DNA from: Trichuris trichiura
Taxonomy: Eukaryota > Nematoda > Enoplea > Trichinellida > Trichuridae
DNA: 64,000 bases
NCBI GenBank assembly: GCA_037903355.1
Contig: JBAJFE010000005.1
Location: 992,001-1,056,000, forward strand
Reading direction: 5' to 3'
Shown here: piece after piece, positions 40,929-52,468 of the stretch
How the letters are laid out: each line of letters begins with the position of its first letter
Numbering within the stretch: the stretch's first letter is position 1
Translations under genes and position numbers: made by a program
The notes under the pieces: generated by a model
What the model was told of the DNA's origin: nothing
Database searches by the model: none
Seen by the model: only the letters and a program-made list of their open reading frames with translations

Positions 40929-41029
40929 GCGCTCCGACGGCTGCTTCGCTTACTGCTTCCCCGGACGTATGCGATTGTACTCGAAAGCCAGCACAGCAAG
41001 CGACACAACATCACCCATGACCGGATGCG
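40929..41029 (+). other. conserved 101-nt leader exon of globin 3
   Basis: Lies between the acceptor GATTTTAG and the donor TGCG|gtaagt, exactly 101 nt. It aligns with the globin 1 and 2 leaders (GATTTTAGGCG, GGCTGCTTCG, CCCGG, CCATGACC). The stretch just upstream (about 40500-40900) is more GC-rich, with a (CA)n run and a TGACGTAA CRE-like site at about 40854, and may hold the promoter. Confidence 0.72.
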
Positions 41030-44000
41030 GTAAGTCCCATTATTATAGTACAACTACACTAACTTTTCTAATGGTGGCGCGTTGTACCAATTGGCTTAAG
41101 GCAATCTTGTTAAGTATATACAAGTTTTTACGCAGCTGTTTGCTAGCTTAATATTTGAACTTATTCATCCACAAGCCGACGAGGACGTAGGCGTGAATGA
41201 TTGCAGCAAGTTTCCCTCTAATCGATCCTACGTACAATGCTACATATGCTTTCAAACTTTATGAAACAATGACTATAGGGCGGAAGTGACGCAAAAGCAG
41301 ATTGAATGAAGTACCGTTTTCAAAGCAATGAATAATCGCGTTAAACAAGCAGCTATCTCTACATATCCGACCATTCTCAATGGAAAACATAAAAGGGTTT
41401 CAAAAATGCTTCTGCCGCGAAATTATTCCATAAAATAGGCACTAAACTTTTTAAGCGCAAAATTCGAGTCAACGGTCAATTTCATTTATGGGAAAATTAT
41501 TTTCTACGGCATCGATTCTATCGCGTTTTTCCTAAGCGCGCCTATACGTGTTACGGATCAATGCTTCCGGAGTACGCGAAACAAGATTTGTCAGTATTCA
41601 AAGAGAAATTAGCATTGATTCTCAATTATCGCATTACGACTAGCGAAAGCCTAAAAAAGTACACAGCTTTCGCGCGGGGTTCTATTGTACAAAATGAAAT
41701 TATGCCGGCTAATTGAACACCTTAGAAAGTTGGCACAATAAGCGAATAGAGACGACCGTCGGGAGCCTATTTGGCAATCACGTCTATCGGGGAACGTCAA
41801 CTCGTTTTGAAAATCAAACTGAACACGTATGTGCAGCGTAAAAATGCTCAGTTCTGCTTTACAAGTTCAAAATAAACGTTCAATCGTATTACAGAGAGAT
41901 AAGGACATTTAGCCGGCAGAAATTAGTTGAGAAAACGTAGGACCATATTAGGGCTTCGGTTACTAATTAACTTGTTACTTGGTTTGTTAGATCTTCTATG
42001 GCTTTTCCCGTTCTTGCCTGCGTTGGTATCTGTAAGTTAAACGAAATCAAATTACAGATACCAACGCAGACAAGAACGGGAAAAACCGTAGAAGATCTAA
42101 CAAACCATGAAACATCACCCCGTTACGAAGCATCCAGTTTTCAATAACTTGTTATTGCTCATATTCAAAAAAGGGACGGCTACATTAACTATCGTGCGTG
42201 AGCAAAGTTATAGATGACTACAAACTGTCAAATGGCATTTAACTTCGCAAGGCAGTTCAGATATAATTAGTCGTGAAATTGTTTGTTTACAACCGCTGAA
42301 AGTTATAGCATACAACGTTGTGTTACAACGTACGTAAAAGATAATGACGGCCGTGATTGTCTGGAGGAAAGTGTGAAGTAAACAACTTATTCAGACAGAC
42401 GATACCTTGTTCCTTTCTATGTGACAAATTAGACTATTCCGAAGGCGATTCAAAAGCCTGAAAAACTAGGCGTAATATTAGCTATGTTAACATGGATTTT
42501 TCGGTGGAAAGAGGCAACCGCGAGGCGGCAAACCAAAAACTGAATCCCTTAAACTGAACTGATGGATGACGATTGCGTGAGAATTTAGTCATTGATGCAC
42601 AAATAAAATGAAGCTTAAAAAATGGCTGTTCCACTCGCGGTGGCATACACGCGCCGGGACGCATCCAAACTTCTTCCTTGAACTTATTCAACATATTATA
42701 TATCAATAGGATTGACGATTGGCTCTCGGATATTAATTACGAGTCTTTGCTTTCGATGACAAATTCAAAAGCAAATGAACTACCAAATTAGCAATGAAGA
42801 CTAAAGTGGAACAACGCGTCGAGGAAATTACCATACATATACAGAAAGTGAGAAGTAAGCAACAAAATACTTACGTCGGCGCGCTAAAGTAAAAACAAGA
42901 AAGACAAAAGTTCACGAAGGGATCAAACTTTACGACTAAAACTTAAAGCACAAAAAAGGCGGAGAAAGCAATAATATTTCTCGGACGCGAATAGAAAACA
43001 AAGCGGTTTAAGTAATAAGAATTTTGTTGGAATAAAAGAAAACAAAATTCGCGATTACATCGATTTTTACGAGCAGATAATAATAAAGTTACGCTGCAAA
43101 ATACTTGTCCGTACGCGGGATTTGTTTGAATACGCAAACATGCGCGCTGCCTTCCCGATGAATAAAACGAGCGGTGGCGGTCCAAATCCCGAAAAGATCG
43201 AAGATACACTGTGAAGTGTTGTGGCCTTGTGCATTCCATATTTAGAAGTCAATGCACAACTGCCGGAAGACCACATTTTACAGTGCACTTTTAATCTATT
43301 CGGGATTTTGACCCCGTTTGTTATTAAAATAAGACGTCCAGTTGGACTTCGCTAATTCAGCAACCGCGAATCCCGAAACTCGTTAATTCGGGCATTTTTT
43401 AACATTTAAAGACGGCGAAATGTGGACCACTGACGTGCGGAAACCATCTGCTTTGCTGACGCCTTAATTTCCGTGGACTTCATTTGCCGCTGCTTATTTA
43501 TTAATAAAACAGAGCAGCTGCATGCCGTGACCATTGCAGCGTCAATTAATAATGTTATTTACGTTGACTCTTACTTTAATGATCGACTTATTTTGTTCCT
43601 TATTTGCCTATGCCCAATTTCATCCGTACTCTTTGTAACTATTTATTGAGCTTTTACAGCCTTAGTTGGCATTATACGGTGCATTATGTAAATTTTTTTA
43701 ATCTATTTATTAAATGTGATGTTTTTAAGCCCGCCAACTGCGAAGACTCTTTTTTTGCATAAATTGGTGCGCAAAAGCCGACGGCGCCTACCTATACAGC
43801 GAAGTGTCGGGGCGATCGTTGAGTCTTACCGCCAGAGAAGTAGAACTGATCGAACAATCGTGGATGGAAATTGAGGACAAAGACGAACTTGGAAGAGAAG
43901 TGTTCAGACGAGTATTGTTGTCGAACGAAAAAATTCGAACCGTATTCGATCTCCATACGTGCCCCGACGACGAACTTGACCAAAACGAAACTTTCAAACG

Positions 44001-44391
44001 ACACCTTAAAAGTCTGTCGCTTTTTCTTGGCATTTGCGCCACAAGCGTAACCGTTGGTTCCGATCGGCTTGTCAGCATTGCGCGCAGAATAGGAGAGAAG
44101 CATGTCAACTTTCGATGGGTCACTTTCGACGCTGAATACTGGTTGTTGATGAAGGGAATTATGGTTGACGTTATTGCGTCAAAGCAACGACACAAGGAAG
44201 CCACCCAAGTAGGCAACGCGTGGAACAAGCTGCTTTCCTTTGTTATCGCCGAAATTAAACACTCCTTTCTATGCGAGTTGAACAACAGAAACACGAAGCA
44301 AGGAATGGATTCCAACGTGAAGGAAGCATTGATGCAAAAACTTCGAGACGAATGGGAATTACTAAGGCAAAGTAGAAACAGCATACCTTAG
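41017..44391 (+). CDS. globin-like protein 3
   Basis: Join 41017-41029 and 43730-44391, 224 codons before the stop, intron about 2.7 kb. The N terminus is MTGCARQLRRLFFCI; Cys4 and Cys14 near basic residues could be lipid-modified (inference). Globin signature: LTAREVELIEQSW with the A-helix Trp at 49, FKRHLKSLSLFLGIC with distal His96, IARRIGEKHVNFR with proximal His129, FDAEYWLLM and FVIAEIKHSF. This resembles nematode neuronal-type globins more than secreted hemoglobins: there is no signal peptide. It is the best preserved of the three, with an ATG, both histidines and no stop. It lies in the same orientation as its paralogues, 11-13 kb downstream. Confidence 0.87.
41978..42144. mobile_element. 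foldback element with 10-bp target duplication
   Basis: Arms 41981-42035 and 42051-42106 are inverted copies of each other over about 55 bp (AGATCTTCTAYGG, CCCGTTCTTG, GATACCAACGCA). A perfect direct repeat TAACTTGTTA lies on both sides (41968-41977, 42145-42154). The right end CCGTTACGAAGCATCCAGTT matches the ends of the elements at 36.5-37.2 kb. The 9-11-bp duplication size and long arms fit Mutator-like elements, but no transposase is present to confirm this. Confidence 0.75.
43179..43313. mobile_element. foldback MITE, family B, copy 1
   Basis: Ends GGTCCAAATCCCGAA and TTCGGGATTTTGACC are inverted repeats, and the arms continue to pair through TGTGGCCTTGTGCATT versus AATGCACAACTGCCGGAAG. 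It lies in globin 3 intron 1. The second copy is at 46583-46840. Confidence 0.7.
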
Positions 44392-46582
44392 TAAGCCAAC
44401 ATGTCAGCCTACGCTAAACTAAAACTGTTCATTTCAGCTAAGCGCGAAAAAAGAAGTGACATTTTACAAAGTGCCTCAACTAACGATTTGCAAAGTAGGA
44501 ACTATGTGGGTACGTTCGTGTGCAATAAAGCTGGATTTCGAAAAACTGTTTTGCCAATCGTAGAAGCGCTCTTCTACGCACGGACGCACCGAACGCGAAA
44601 TAATAAATAATAGATAGGTGCATGGATTACGGTCAACTCTGGTCATCGTTGATCAAGCACTTATTACTGCTATTTCAAGATTGTTTCAATAAAACGACCC
44701 AACAATTTTCGAACAATGGAAACGGTAACAGGTTTGTACGACAGAACATACAGCTTTCAATGTTGCACTTTGGGCATTCGCATGAGCGGAACTTTTGCGG
44801 GTACTGTAGGTCGAAGAAAAGCAGGCAAGGGGGGAGGGATACTCTGGGCTCAGAGAGCTACCATAGGTCGAGGAAAAGCCGTACAATGCCTTTGTAAGAC
44901 GCGTGAACAATGCCGCACATTGAACACGCGTCTTACAAGGGGAAACATTTGATAAACAGCGAATGACCTCACTCCGAAAATTCGGATACCAAAAAGTGAT
45001 CTAAGTCAGTATTTGCATATAAAACGATCGATTGCAGCGATTATAAATTAGCTTATCCGGTCTTAGAGGACGGATATGGAAACTGCACTTTTTAAAACTC
45101 GTGCTAAATTGATCCTAAGTGGGTCCATTATAAGAAACGCTCAGGATAACAGTGGACGTTTTGTGGAATTCAGATTTTGAAAGATTTTGGAGAATTTACA
45201 GTCATAGAAGAGTTCCGCGTCCTAAAAGACGAGATTTTGTTTTTTAAATAATTTTGAACGCTGCATGTTTGCTAACGTCCTTACATTGACAAGTTTCGAA
45301 ACCCCTCCTGACGCGTACAACGTACATCGGCCTAATAGATCAATGACCTACAGTAGCTGAGACCTCAGGAATGAGGAGACTTGCTGGATGTTATCTCTTA
45401 ATGTCTCTTGCACTGCTGACTCTTCGTTCAACAATGCCTTTATATCTGAGGTTTTTCCTTGTATTGTAAAATTACAACTTCTTAACGGCCGGTATTGGTT
45501 CGCGTATACATCTACAGAACTCGTCTCGTTCCTTCTCTCGCTTGCGATACCTTCGGAAAATACGTTGCCGCGTCGTATAGAAGTTAGGTTTTCGAGATAC
45601 ACTTCAGTTTAAAGGTGAAAGCGCGGCATTTTAGACAGCAAAAAAACTTCACTTCAGAGAACATTTCTGTTTCATCAATAACGAAGCGAAAATAATTTTT
45701 AAAAAAATATCAATTTGAATTAACAGAATAAGATGGTGCAGCGGACCTGCACCTGCTCATCTTTAGTACTGTAATACTTTCGTCTTGGTCGTATTAAACG
45801 GTTATCGCAAGATTGTTCGTCCGCTACATTGGGATAAGGTAAATAAAGCTGTACTTAATAAATAATAATAGGTAAATAGATGAATATTAGCAAAAATACG
45901 AAGCGTTTCCTAGTTATCCCCTCCAGTCTACAGTCTACTTTTGGTGATGCTCATGCTCGACGGCTTCTCAATGTAGGTTCCTCCCGCAAACATCGACCTA
46001 AGGGACTTAGTTCCGCGGTCCAGGTGCAACTCTTATACTTTGGCTTTGGCTTAGCTGAAGGCAGAACAGAATGACTTCAGTATTCCGCCTTTGCCTAAAT
46101 ATAGGCCCTAGAAAATAAGGCTGCGTCAAAACGGGCACTGAACATGACTATCACAAAAGGAAAACGGTAGTGTTGGGGGTTTGATGGGTAAAGGCTTAGA
46201 AGCAGAAATAAAAAATTTGCCGAATGATCAAATAAGGAAGTACGCTGTAAGAAATGGAAAAATGAAAATAATAAATGGAACGTAACTGCTATTTGACTTC
46301 TATTCGCTCTTTTTTGCATTTCTGTCTGTTCCGTCGTTCCGTCTTCCTTGGACGTGCTCCCACTCCGCTTGTGCAGGTCCCCAATGCACCGCGGGCATTG
46401 TTTGCATTATCACATTATAAACTCTCTTCGCGGGCGACGCTAGCTAAGGGAAATCAACACGTTCGCTTTTTGCTTGTCATACTTTTAATTACTTCGTCTG
46501 ATTAATTTTTAATTTCTATTTTTAAAATTTGTTGCCCTGCTTTTCGTAATCTAAACGTTAAGCGTTTATTCCAGCGGGTTAG
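44392..46582. other. intergenic downstream of globin 3
   Basis: AT-rich. Contains the palindrome at 44890-44940 and an 84-codon minus frame at 45348-45602 (start GTG) with a helical-looking C-terminal part (KALLNEESAVQETLRDNIQQ), unrecognised. No supported gene. Confidence 0.4.
44890..44940. repeat. near-perfect palindrome, about 47 nt
   Basis: TTGTAAGACGCGTG (44892-44905) and CACGCGTCTTACAA (44925-44938) are exact inverted copies. The inner CAATG/CATTG also pairs, leaving a five-base loop. Either strand could form a strong hairpin. Confidence 0.85.
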
Positions 46583-46840
46583 GGTCGGAATCCCGAATAG
46601 GCCGAAAATCCATTGTAAAGCGAGACCTTATGGCAGTTGTGCATTGACATCTTCTAGACGGGATATATATTCAAGTAGAAGCATTATCATACTGGTCTTG
46701 TTTTTTAGACCACTAACGTCGAATGAGACCAGAATAACGCCTCTACTCGAGTATATTCCTTATTTAGAAGATGCCAGTGCACAACTGTCACAAGACCACA
46801 CTTTATAGTAACGTATTTTGGCCTATTCGGGATTTTGACC
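46583..46840. mobile_element. foldback MITE, family B, copy 2
   Basis: Almost the entire 258 bp is one imperfect palindrome. The outer arms GGTCGGAATCCCGAATAGGC and GCCTATTCGGGATTTTGACC pair, then GGCAGTTGTGCATTGACATC with its inverse, then an inner pair ending in ACTGGTCT/AGACCAG. Shares ends and arms with 43179-43313. Confidence 0.8.
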
Positions 46841-47384
46841 GCCACAGGTTAAGCTAAAGCCTCTAAAAGTGAGAACTTAGCGCCCTGAGCATACGGTACG
46901 AGCACAGAGCCCAAAGGACATCTTAATTTTGACCATAATTAATTTATAGTAACAATAAGGTACAGAATAGCTTGCGAAACTTGCCAGAATAACATAACCT
47001 TTCGGATTTTTGAATTTCTATACCATTCGTAGAAAACAATAAATGCTTAAGCTGATTTCACACTGAGTACGCGTAAATGATTAAGATGAGTTTTTCTGCA
47101 CTCACTGTTGCACATATATATATATATATATATATATATAGAAAATGAGGGATACACAAAAATTATATATGTGCAAGTACAAACGGTTGTACGTACCTTT
47201 ATCTTCGGGAACGACGAATAAGCTTTTTTCATCCACAAACGTGCGTTCTACTCTGAGTGAAGGGTGATAGTATTTCTAAACTTGAAAATGCTAAAACGAT
47301 AAATTGCAAATAACAGTTTAATTATTCAAAAAAAATTACGAAGTGGCCAAGCATGCCGCGCTTACGGTACTGATGGCGAATATT
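46841..47384. other. 3' flank of WDR55
   Basis: AT-rich, with an (AT)n tract at 47113-47140. No coding sequence was recognised. Confidence 0.5.
47113..47140. repeat. (AT)n microsatellite
   Basis: Fourteen uninterrupted AT units. Confidence 0.95.
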
Positions 47385-48454
47385 TTAATCGTCTTCGACG
47401 GTATCCAATTCGCTGAAGAAGGCGCGATTTTGAAATTCGTCTTTAGTGAATGGTGTGTCTCCTCGCTGACGAAGATGCTTTTTCGGTGTTGAATAAACGG
47501 ACGAATCAAATGGGGCAATCTTCACCAATTCGTCGTGACCGCAGGATAGTAAAAATCGATTATCGTAACTGATGTCAATTGCTTCGACACCATCGTCGTG
47601 TACTCCAACTACTGCGATCATTTTGTTCGGATACAAATTCATTAAACGCACAGTTCCGTCCAAAGAAGCGGTAACAATACGGTTGTCGTCGATAACGCAA
47701 ATATCTTCTACGGTATCTTTGTGACCAGTTTTGGCTCTTTCAACCAAAGTATCAAATTCGTTCCATTTGAACAATTCCAAATATCCAGTTGCCCCACCGC
47801 AAGCGACTCGTCTGCCTGAAAGGGGGGAACAATTCAAAAATATGCCAACATACAGCCAACAAGCGAACCTCCAAAAACGATGGCAATGGAAAGTAGGTCG
47901 GAATGCATTTCGTCAGATTGGACGAAAGGTCGCAACTTTCTTAGGTCCACAGCAGTTAACGTTGCGTCACCGGATGTGAGTAGAAGAATATTTCTGTTGA
48001 CGTCAGAAGCAAAGTCCGAAATGAAATCGGCACACTCGGTAAAATGGGATATTCGAGGATGAGAGCACCGCCAATCCCAAATGGAGCATTCACCTCTCTC
48101 GTCTCCGGTTGCCAACATAGTATCACTCATAGCATGCAAGGCGTACGGTGCTCTACGATGAGCCATCCGTATGCAGCGCATTTTTCTTCCGGATTCGGTG
48201 TCTCTTTGGCATAGAGCCCTATTTCTACTGATTGCGAAAACGGAAAGTCCGTCCGGATGGAAGCACACACCACGAACAGCTTGCTTAAACTTTTTCTGCC
48301 ACGCTACACGGACGGAAGGTGGTTGCATTTTTTCTTCGTTTGAATCTTCAAAGACTAGCAAACCCATCCTGCCATCAATACAGCCAACTGTACACACGTA
48401 GCTTGAGGTATGCGCAGCTAAGCAAGTTGGCAGAGCGCCAAAACCAAATTCCAT
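47385..48454 (-). CDS. WDR55: WDR55 WD40-repeat protein
   Basis: Two exons, 48454-47869 and 47815-47385, split by a 53-bp intron (G|gttcgc...tttcag); 338 residues (human about 383). A series of WD40 blades without other domains. Matches to the family include AVRGVCFHPDGLSVFAIS, ATGDERGECSIWDWR, LLLTSGDATLTAVDLRK, the exon-junction segment GGRRVACGGATGYLELFKWN, TASLDGTVRLMNLYPNK and FLLSCGHDELVKI. WDR55 is a nucleolar protein needed for rRNA processing and is essential in animals tested. The ATG follows TTTTTTAG|c, a likely trans- or cis-splice acceptor, so this start is probably correct. The tail is acidic. The gene is divergent from the KDM7 gene, with about 640 bp between starts. Confidence 0.93.
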
Positions 48455-49095
48455 GCTAAAAAAGCCTAAAAGAAACTACCAACACTGTAACTATAGGAAA
48501 AAACAACAGAAAAAATACACACTTTGTTCTTACAAACAGGGACGGAGCTATTTCATTTTTTTGCAAAAATATTGAGCCGACTGTTTAAAAACTGAATAAG
48601 AACTTTTAGCAAAGGGGAGAAGATATGCAAACTAACGCTAAGCACCGCATAACGTGGTGAGAGAACGCTCGACAAAGAAAATAGAATACACTACAGTAAG
48701 CTGATTTGTAAAAAATAAAATACGTTAGAAAAATTACCAATTGATCATCTTACAGCCGCAAAGGTTAGCGCCTAAGTCAGATAAGACGAATGGAAAACCG
48801 AATACGGACTTCTCGACGCAACAAGATGACTATAAAGTGGCCGCTGCTTAGCAACGCAACCAGACGAGCTTACGTAAAAACTAGCTTACAAAAACGTCAT
48901 TAATTACGCCCGAAAAAACTTTTGAATAGCAAACAGCGGGACAAGCGAGGAAACTTGAAAAAAACGTAATCAAAATATCGTAGCGGAAGATTAGATACAG
49001 TAAGCCACTAACCTGTTGTCACTTAATTACGATAAATTGTTGTTTATCTTAATACTTTCGTCTTTGCGCGCTGCCGCGAAAGAGATTGGAAAGAA
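48455..49095. promoter_or_regulatory. divergent intergenic region, WDR55 / KDM7
   Basis: 641 bp between the two predicted start codons in opposite directions; it must hold both promoters and 5' UTRs. I see no clear TATA box or other named element. Shared control of two housekeeping-type nuclear genes is plausible but inferred. Confidence 0.5.
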
Positions 49096-52000
49096 ATGAA
49101 TCGATCGGCAAGATCGGAGGAGCAATCAACTTGCACTATGTGCCGCCCGGCCAACGAAAACGCTGAAGTGGACGCGGACGATTTTATGGTTGCATGCGAC
49201 GTATGCGAGCTGTGGTTCCACGGAAGGTAGGAATGCAATCGCTTGGAAAAGTTCATCTTTACTTCTTGGTTGCAGATGCGTCAATTTGGATGAAATCGAC
49301 GCCGCCGATATAGAGCAGTTTCACTGTCCCACTTGTAGGCGAGTTCAGGGCCCCAGCGTGGGTAGGACACTTTCTTTCCACTTCATTGTTGCTTGGCAGT
49401 ATTTCATTCGTTAAGCCCGCGAAAAAGCAAATAACAACCGCTACGACTGGAGCGACGTGGACGGTTCGCTAAAGGTGCGTTTTTGTTTTCCAGACGCCGC
49501 GTACGACCATTTTCGCTCGCTAGCTTTTCGTCCTTCGTAAAAATTTGAATTACATTTTCAGCCGCTTCAAACCGGCTCGCAACAATTCATAGAAAAGCTT
49601 ATGAAGCGAGACTTTTCAGAGTATGAGTTTTTTAGCGGGCGAATCGCATTGATTTCAAATTTTTATATATGCTCAGGTTCGAGTCCGACGTAGTCGTAAT
49701 GGAGAATGGGTTTGAATTCGGGCTTAGCTACTTTGAAAAAAATTCTTTCGACCGCCCCATATTATTCAAGTCCGCTGAACATCTTGAGCTGACTTTGCCG
49801 CCGTCAACTTTGAGTCTCAATGAGCTTGGCAACCTTGTGGGTGAGTAAATGCTAATTTCTTAAGCTTGGAATAGGGAAGCAATATTCAAATTTCTTGCAG
49901 GAACGAGCAGAATGGTTGACGCAATTGACGTTAATCGACAGCGCACCTTTCGCATGGAACTTGGAAAATTTTTGAGTCACTTCGACGAGGCGAAGCGTAG
50001 TCGCATTTTGAATCTGATCAGCTTGGAAGTTTCCCAAACTGAGTAGGCTAAAGGCTACTGTAGAAATTTAAAATTCAACCAGCGTTCTTTAGCCTTGGCG
50101 AGATGGTCACCGAGCCGGAAATTGTGCGTCAAATCAGCTGGGTCGATTTGTACTGGCCGCACGATCAGTCGAACGACAATTCCAGCGTAACCTACCTGAC
50201 ACCCGAAGTGTCAAAATTCTGCCTAATCAGCATGGCCGGCTCGTATACCGATTTTCACATTGACTTTAGCGGCACGTCAGTTTGGTACGCTCCCGTGCGG
50301 GTTGGCAACGTCTCCTTAGCTCATTTGCATAAATGACGTCATTTTCATTTTTCAGGGTAGCAAAGTTTTTTACCTTATTAAGCCAACGGAAGAAAATCTT
50401 CGATTGTTCGAAGAATGGATGAGCAATAGCGATCATAGCGAGCAATTCTTTGGCGATATGGTGTCGCATTGTTCGTCCGTCACCGTTTCGGCGGGCAACG
50501 TTGTGCTCATTCCAACCGGATGGATACACGCTGTGTACACACCTGCAGACTCTTTAGTATACGGTGGCAATTTTCTCCATTCCTTCAACATCGACTTGCA
50601 GCTGAAGTAATTTGCATTTTCTCGCGTTGCGTTCAAAGGGGAAATTTGTTTCTTGCAGAATATTCGACATGGAAAGAAGATTAGACTTGCCGGACAAATT
50701 TTTCTTTCCGAATTTCATTATTCTCCATTGGCACGTTGCCCATCGCCTGCTTGAACTTATTGGCGGTGCGCGGTTGAGGCGGTCGATTGCCGCGCGTGTC
50801 TTTACTAGCCATCTTTTCAAGATTACAACGACGAAGAGAATTTGATTCCACCGTACTTGCTTAATGGTGTGCAGGCTTTGTCCAAACATTTAAAGTTATG
50901 GCAGACGAATGCGAAAGTATGTCCAACCATTGCTCGACGCATTGCTTCAAGTGGCTGTTGTTGGGCTTCAGGTTGACAAGACGCTTGCGGTGCCCGACGA
51001 TTATACCTTCGACGGTTTGAGCTGCTCGGAAGTTTTAAAAAAGTTGACAAAGGCTTTGTCAATCAGTGAGGTACGTTGTCGCTTGTTTTCGCTTCAGGTG
51101 ACAGTATCAAATGCTCTCAGACGCTAGCGAAAAGTACAAAGTCCGATAAGAGAAAGGTAAAAGTAACAATTTGCATAAATTTGCATAATAGAGAGTGCTT
51201 GCAGACGACGCAGCGAAAGTTTACCAAAGAGAGAGGTACGAATTTGAAAGTGAAGATAAAACTGGACGGCGGTTCCGGCTCGAAAACGTGATCTTATCGG
51301 GGCGAGACAATACAAAACGGTGAATATTCAAATTTTCAGGAAAGCAAACGCCATGGACAATTCAGGCTCGGCGATTTCGGAAAAAAAGGGGACCAAAAGT
51401 AGGCGTTCTACACGTTTTTGCATAAATGCGTTACTTGTACAACGACCGCTCAGAGAGAAGACGTTCAAGCGCTGTTGGGTTAAGCAAAAAAATTGTGCCT
51501 TACTACGAACCAGCGCTTAACTCGTCTTCGGCGGCTTGTTTTGATCCCCAACAATTATTCGACCCGAATTTTGATCGCGGCGAAAGGCCAATAATTGGTT
51601 ACTCCATTCGGAAGCTGTATTGTTACCCGGCCACCGGTTCTCTTCTTATGTCCATAGAAGGCGACGAATCGTTGGGTCAACCAAAGTCGAGTACATATAA
51701 GGAAATTAGCGAGGAACAAGTTGACAACAGCTCTAAGAATTTCGCTGATACAGACGTGAGAATGTCTCGTAGCGGCAGAGCATTGATACGAAGCGCAAAC
51801 ATGAGAAACAGTTTGATGAGCGGTTGGGCTTTTAGCGAAGTTTCAGGTAAAAATTTGCGTAAACAGCTGCGTTTTCAATATTATACCCCTTCAGAGAAGG
51901 ACAATAATGACGCGGAGTACGTTGACGAAGGAGCTGTGCCTTCGCCTCCCGAATCGCCTAAGGCTTCGGTGGCCAAAACACAAAAGAAAGGTATGTGACA

Positions 52001-52290
52001 ATTGAACAATAGACTGCGCGCCCCGCCAGCGAATATAGTGTACGTCTCCTCGTAGGGGTCATTCCTGTTGGACAAAATGAGCGTCGAAATGCAGTGGCAA
52101 AGCAGAAAGGAAAAAAACAAGGAAGTGGATCGGCCACCGCTGCCTCGTCTAGTAAGATGAACTTAATGTTTTCTTTTTCCTCCGTTTTGCACTTGATGTT
52201 GCTGTAGGTCGACCGCAGAACAGCAAGTACAAGACAACCAGAGAGCGACTTGTTCGAAAGTTAAAAATTGACACCAAAAGAATGCGTTAA
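49096..52290 (+). CDS. KDM7: KDM7/PHF8-family PHD-JmjC histone demethylase
   Basis: Seventeen exons: 49096-49226, 49276-49361, 49416-49474, 49562-49620, 49677-49840, 49901-50042, 50093-50300, 50356-50606, 50659-50765, 50822-50916, 50972-51070, 51121-51156, 51205-51287, 51340-51398, 51454-51990, 52056-52151, 52208-52290; 764 residues. The PHD finger (Cys13, 16, 34, 37, His42, Cys45, 61, 64), which in this family reads H3K4me3, contains ACDVCELWFHGRCV. The JmjC domain carries the Fe(II) set His269-Ile-Asp271 (SYTDFHIDFSGTSVWY) and His341 (IPTGWIHAV), plus 2-oxoglutarate Lys286 at PHF8 spacing. The family removes H3K9me1/2, H3K27me2 or H4K20me1. The tail is basic and serine-rich and ends in a segment like the PHF2/PHF8 C terminus (TTRERLVRKLKI). 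Exons 12-14 are the least certain; 51287 was chosen because it alone keeps the long downstream exon in frame. Confidence 0.94.
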
Positions 52291-52468
52291 AGCGTACGGT
52301 AGACATGGCAACTTCATTGAAGGTGGGTTGGTGTATACTTTATTCGTTGAACAAATTTCCTACCGCCTATGATTATTTTTTGAAATTATCATTAAGAAGT
52401 ATAAGTATTAATGTTGATTTTCTATTAGATTACGATGTAGTCACGTTGCATTAGGCATTTTTTTTTAG

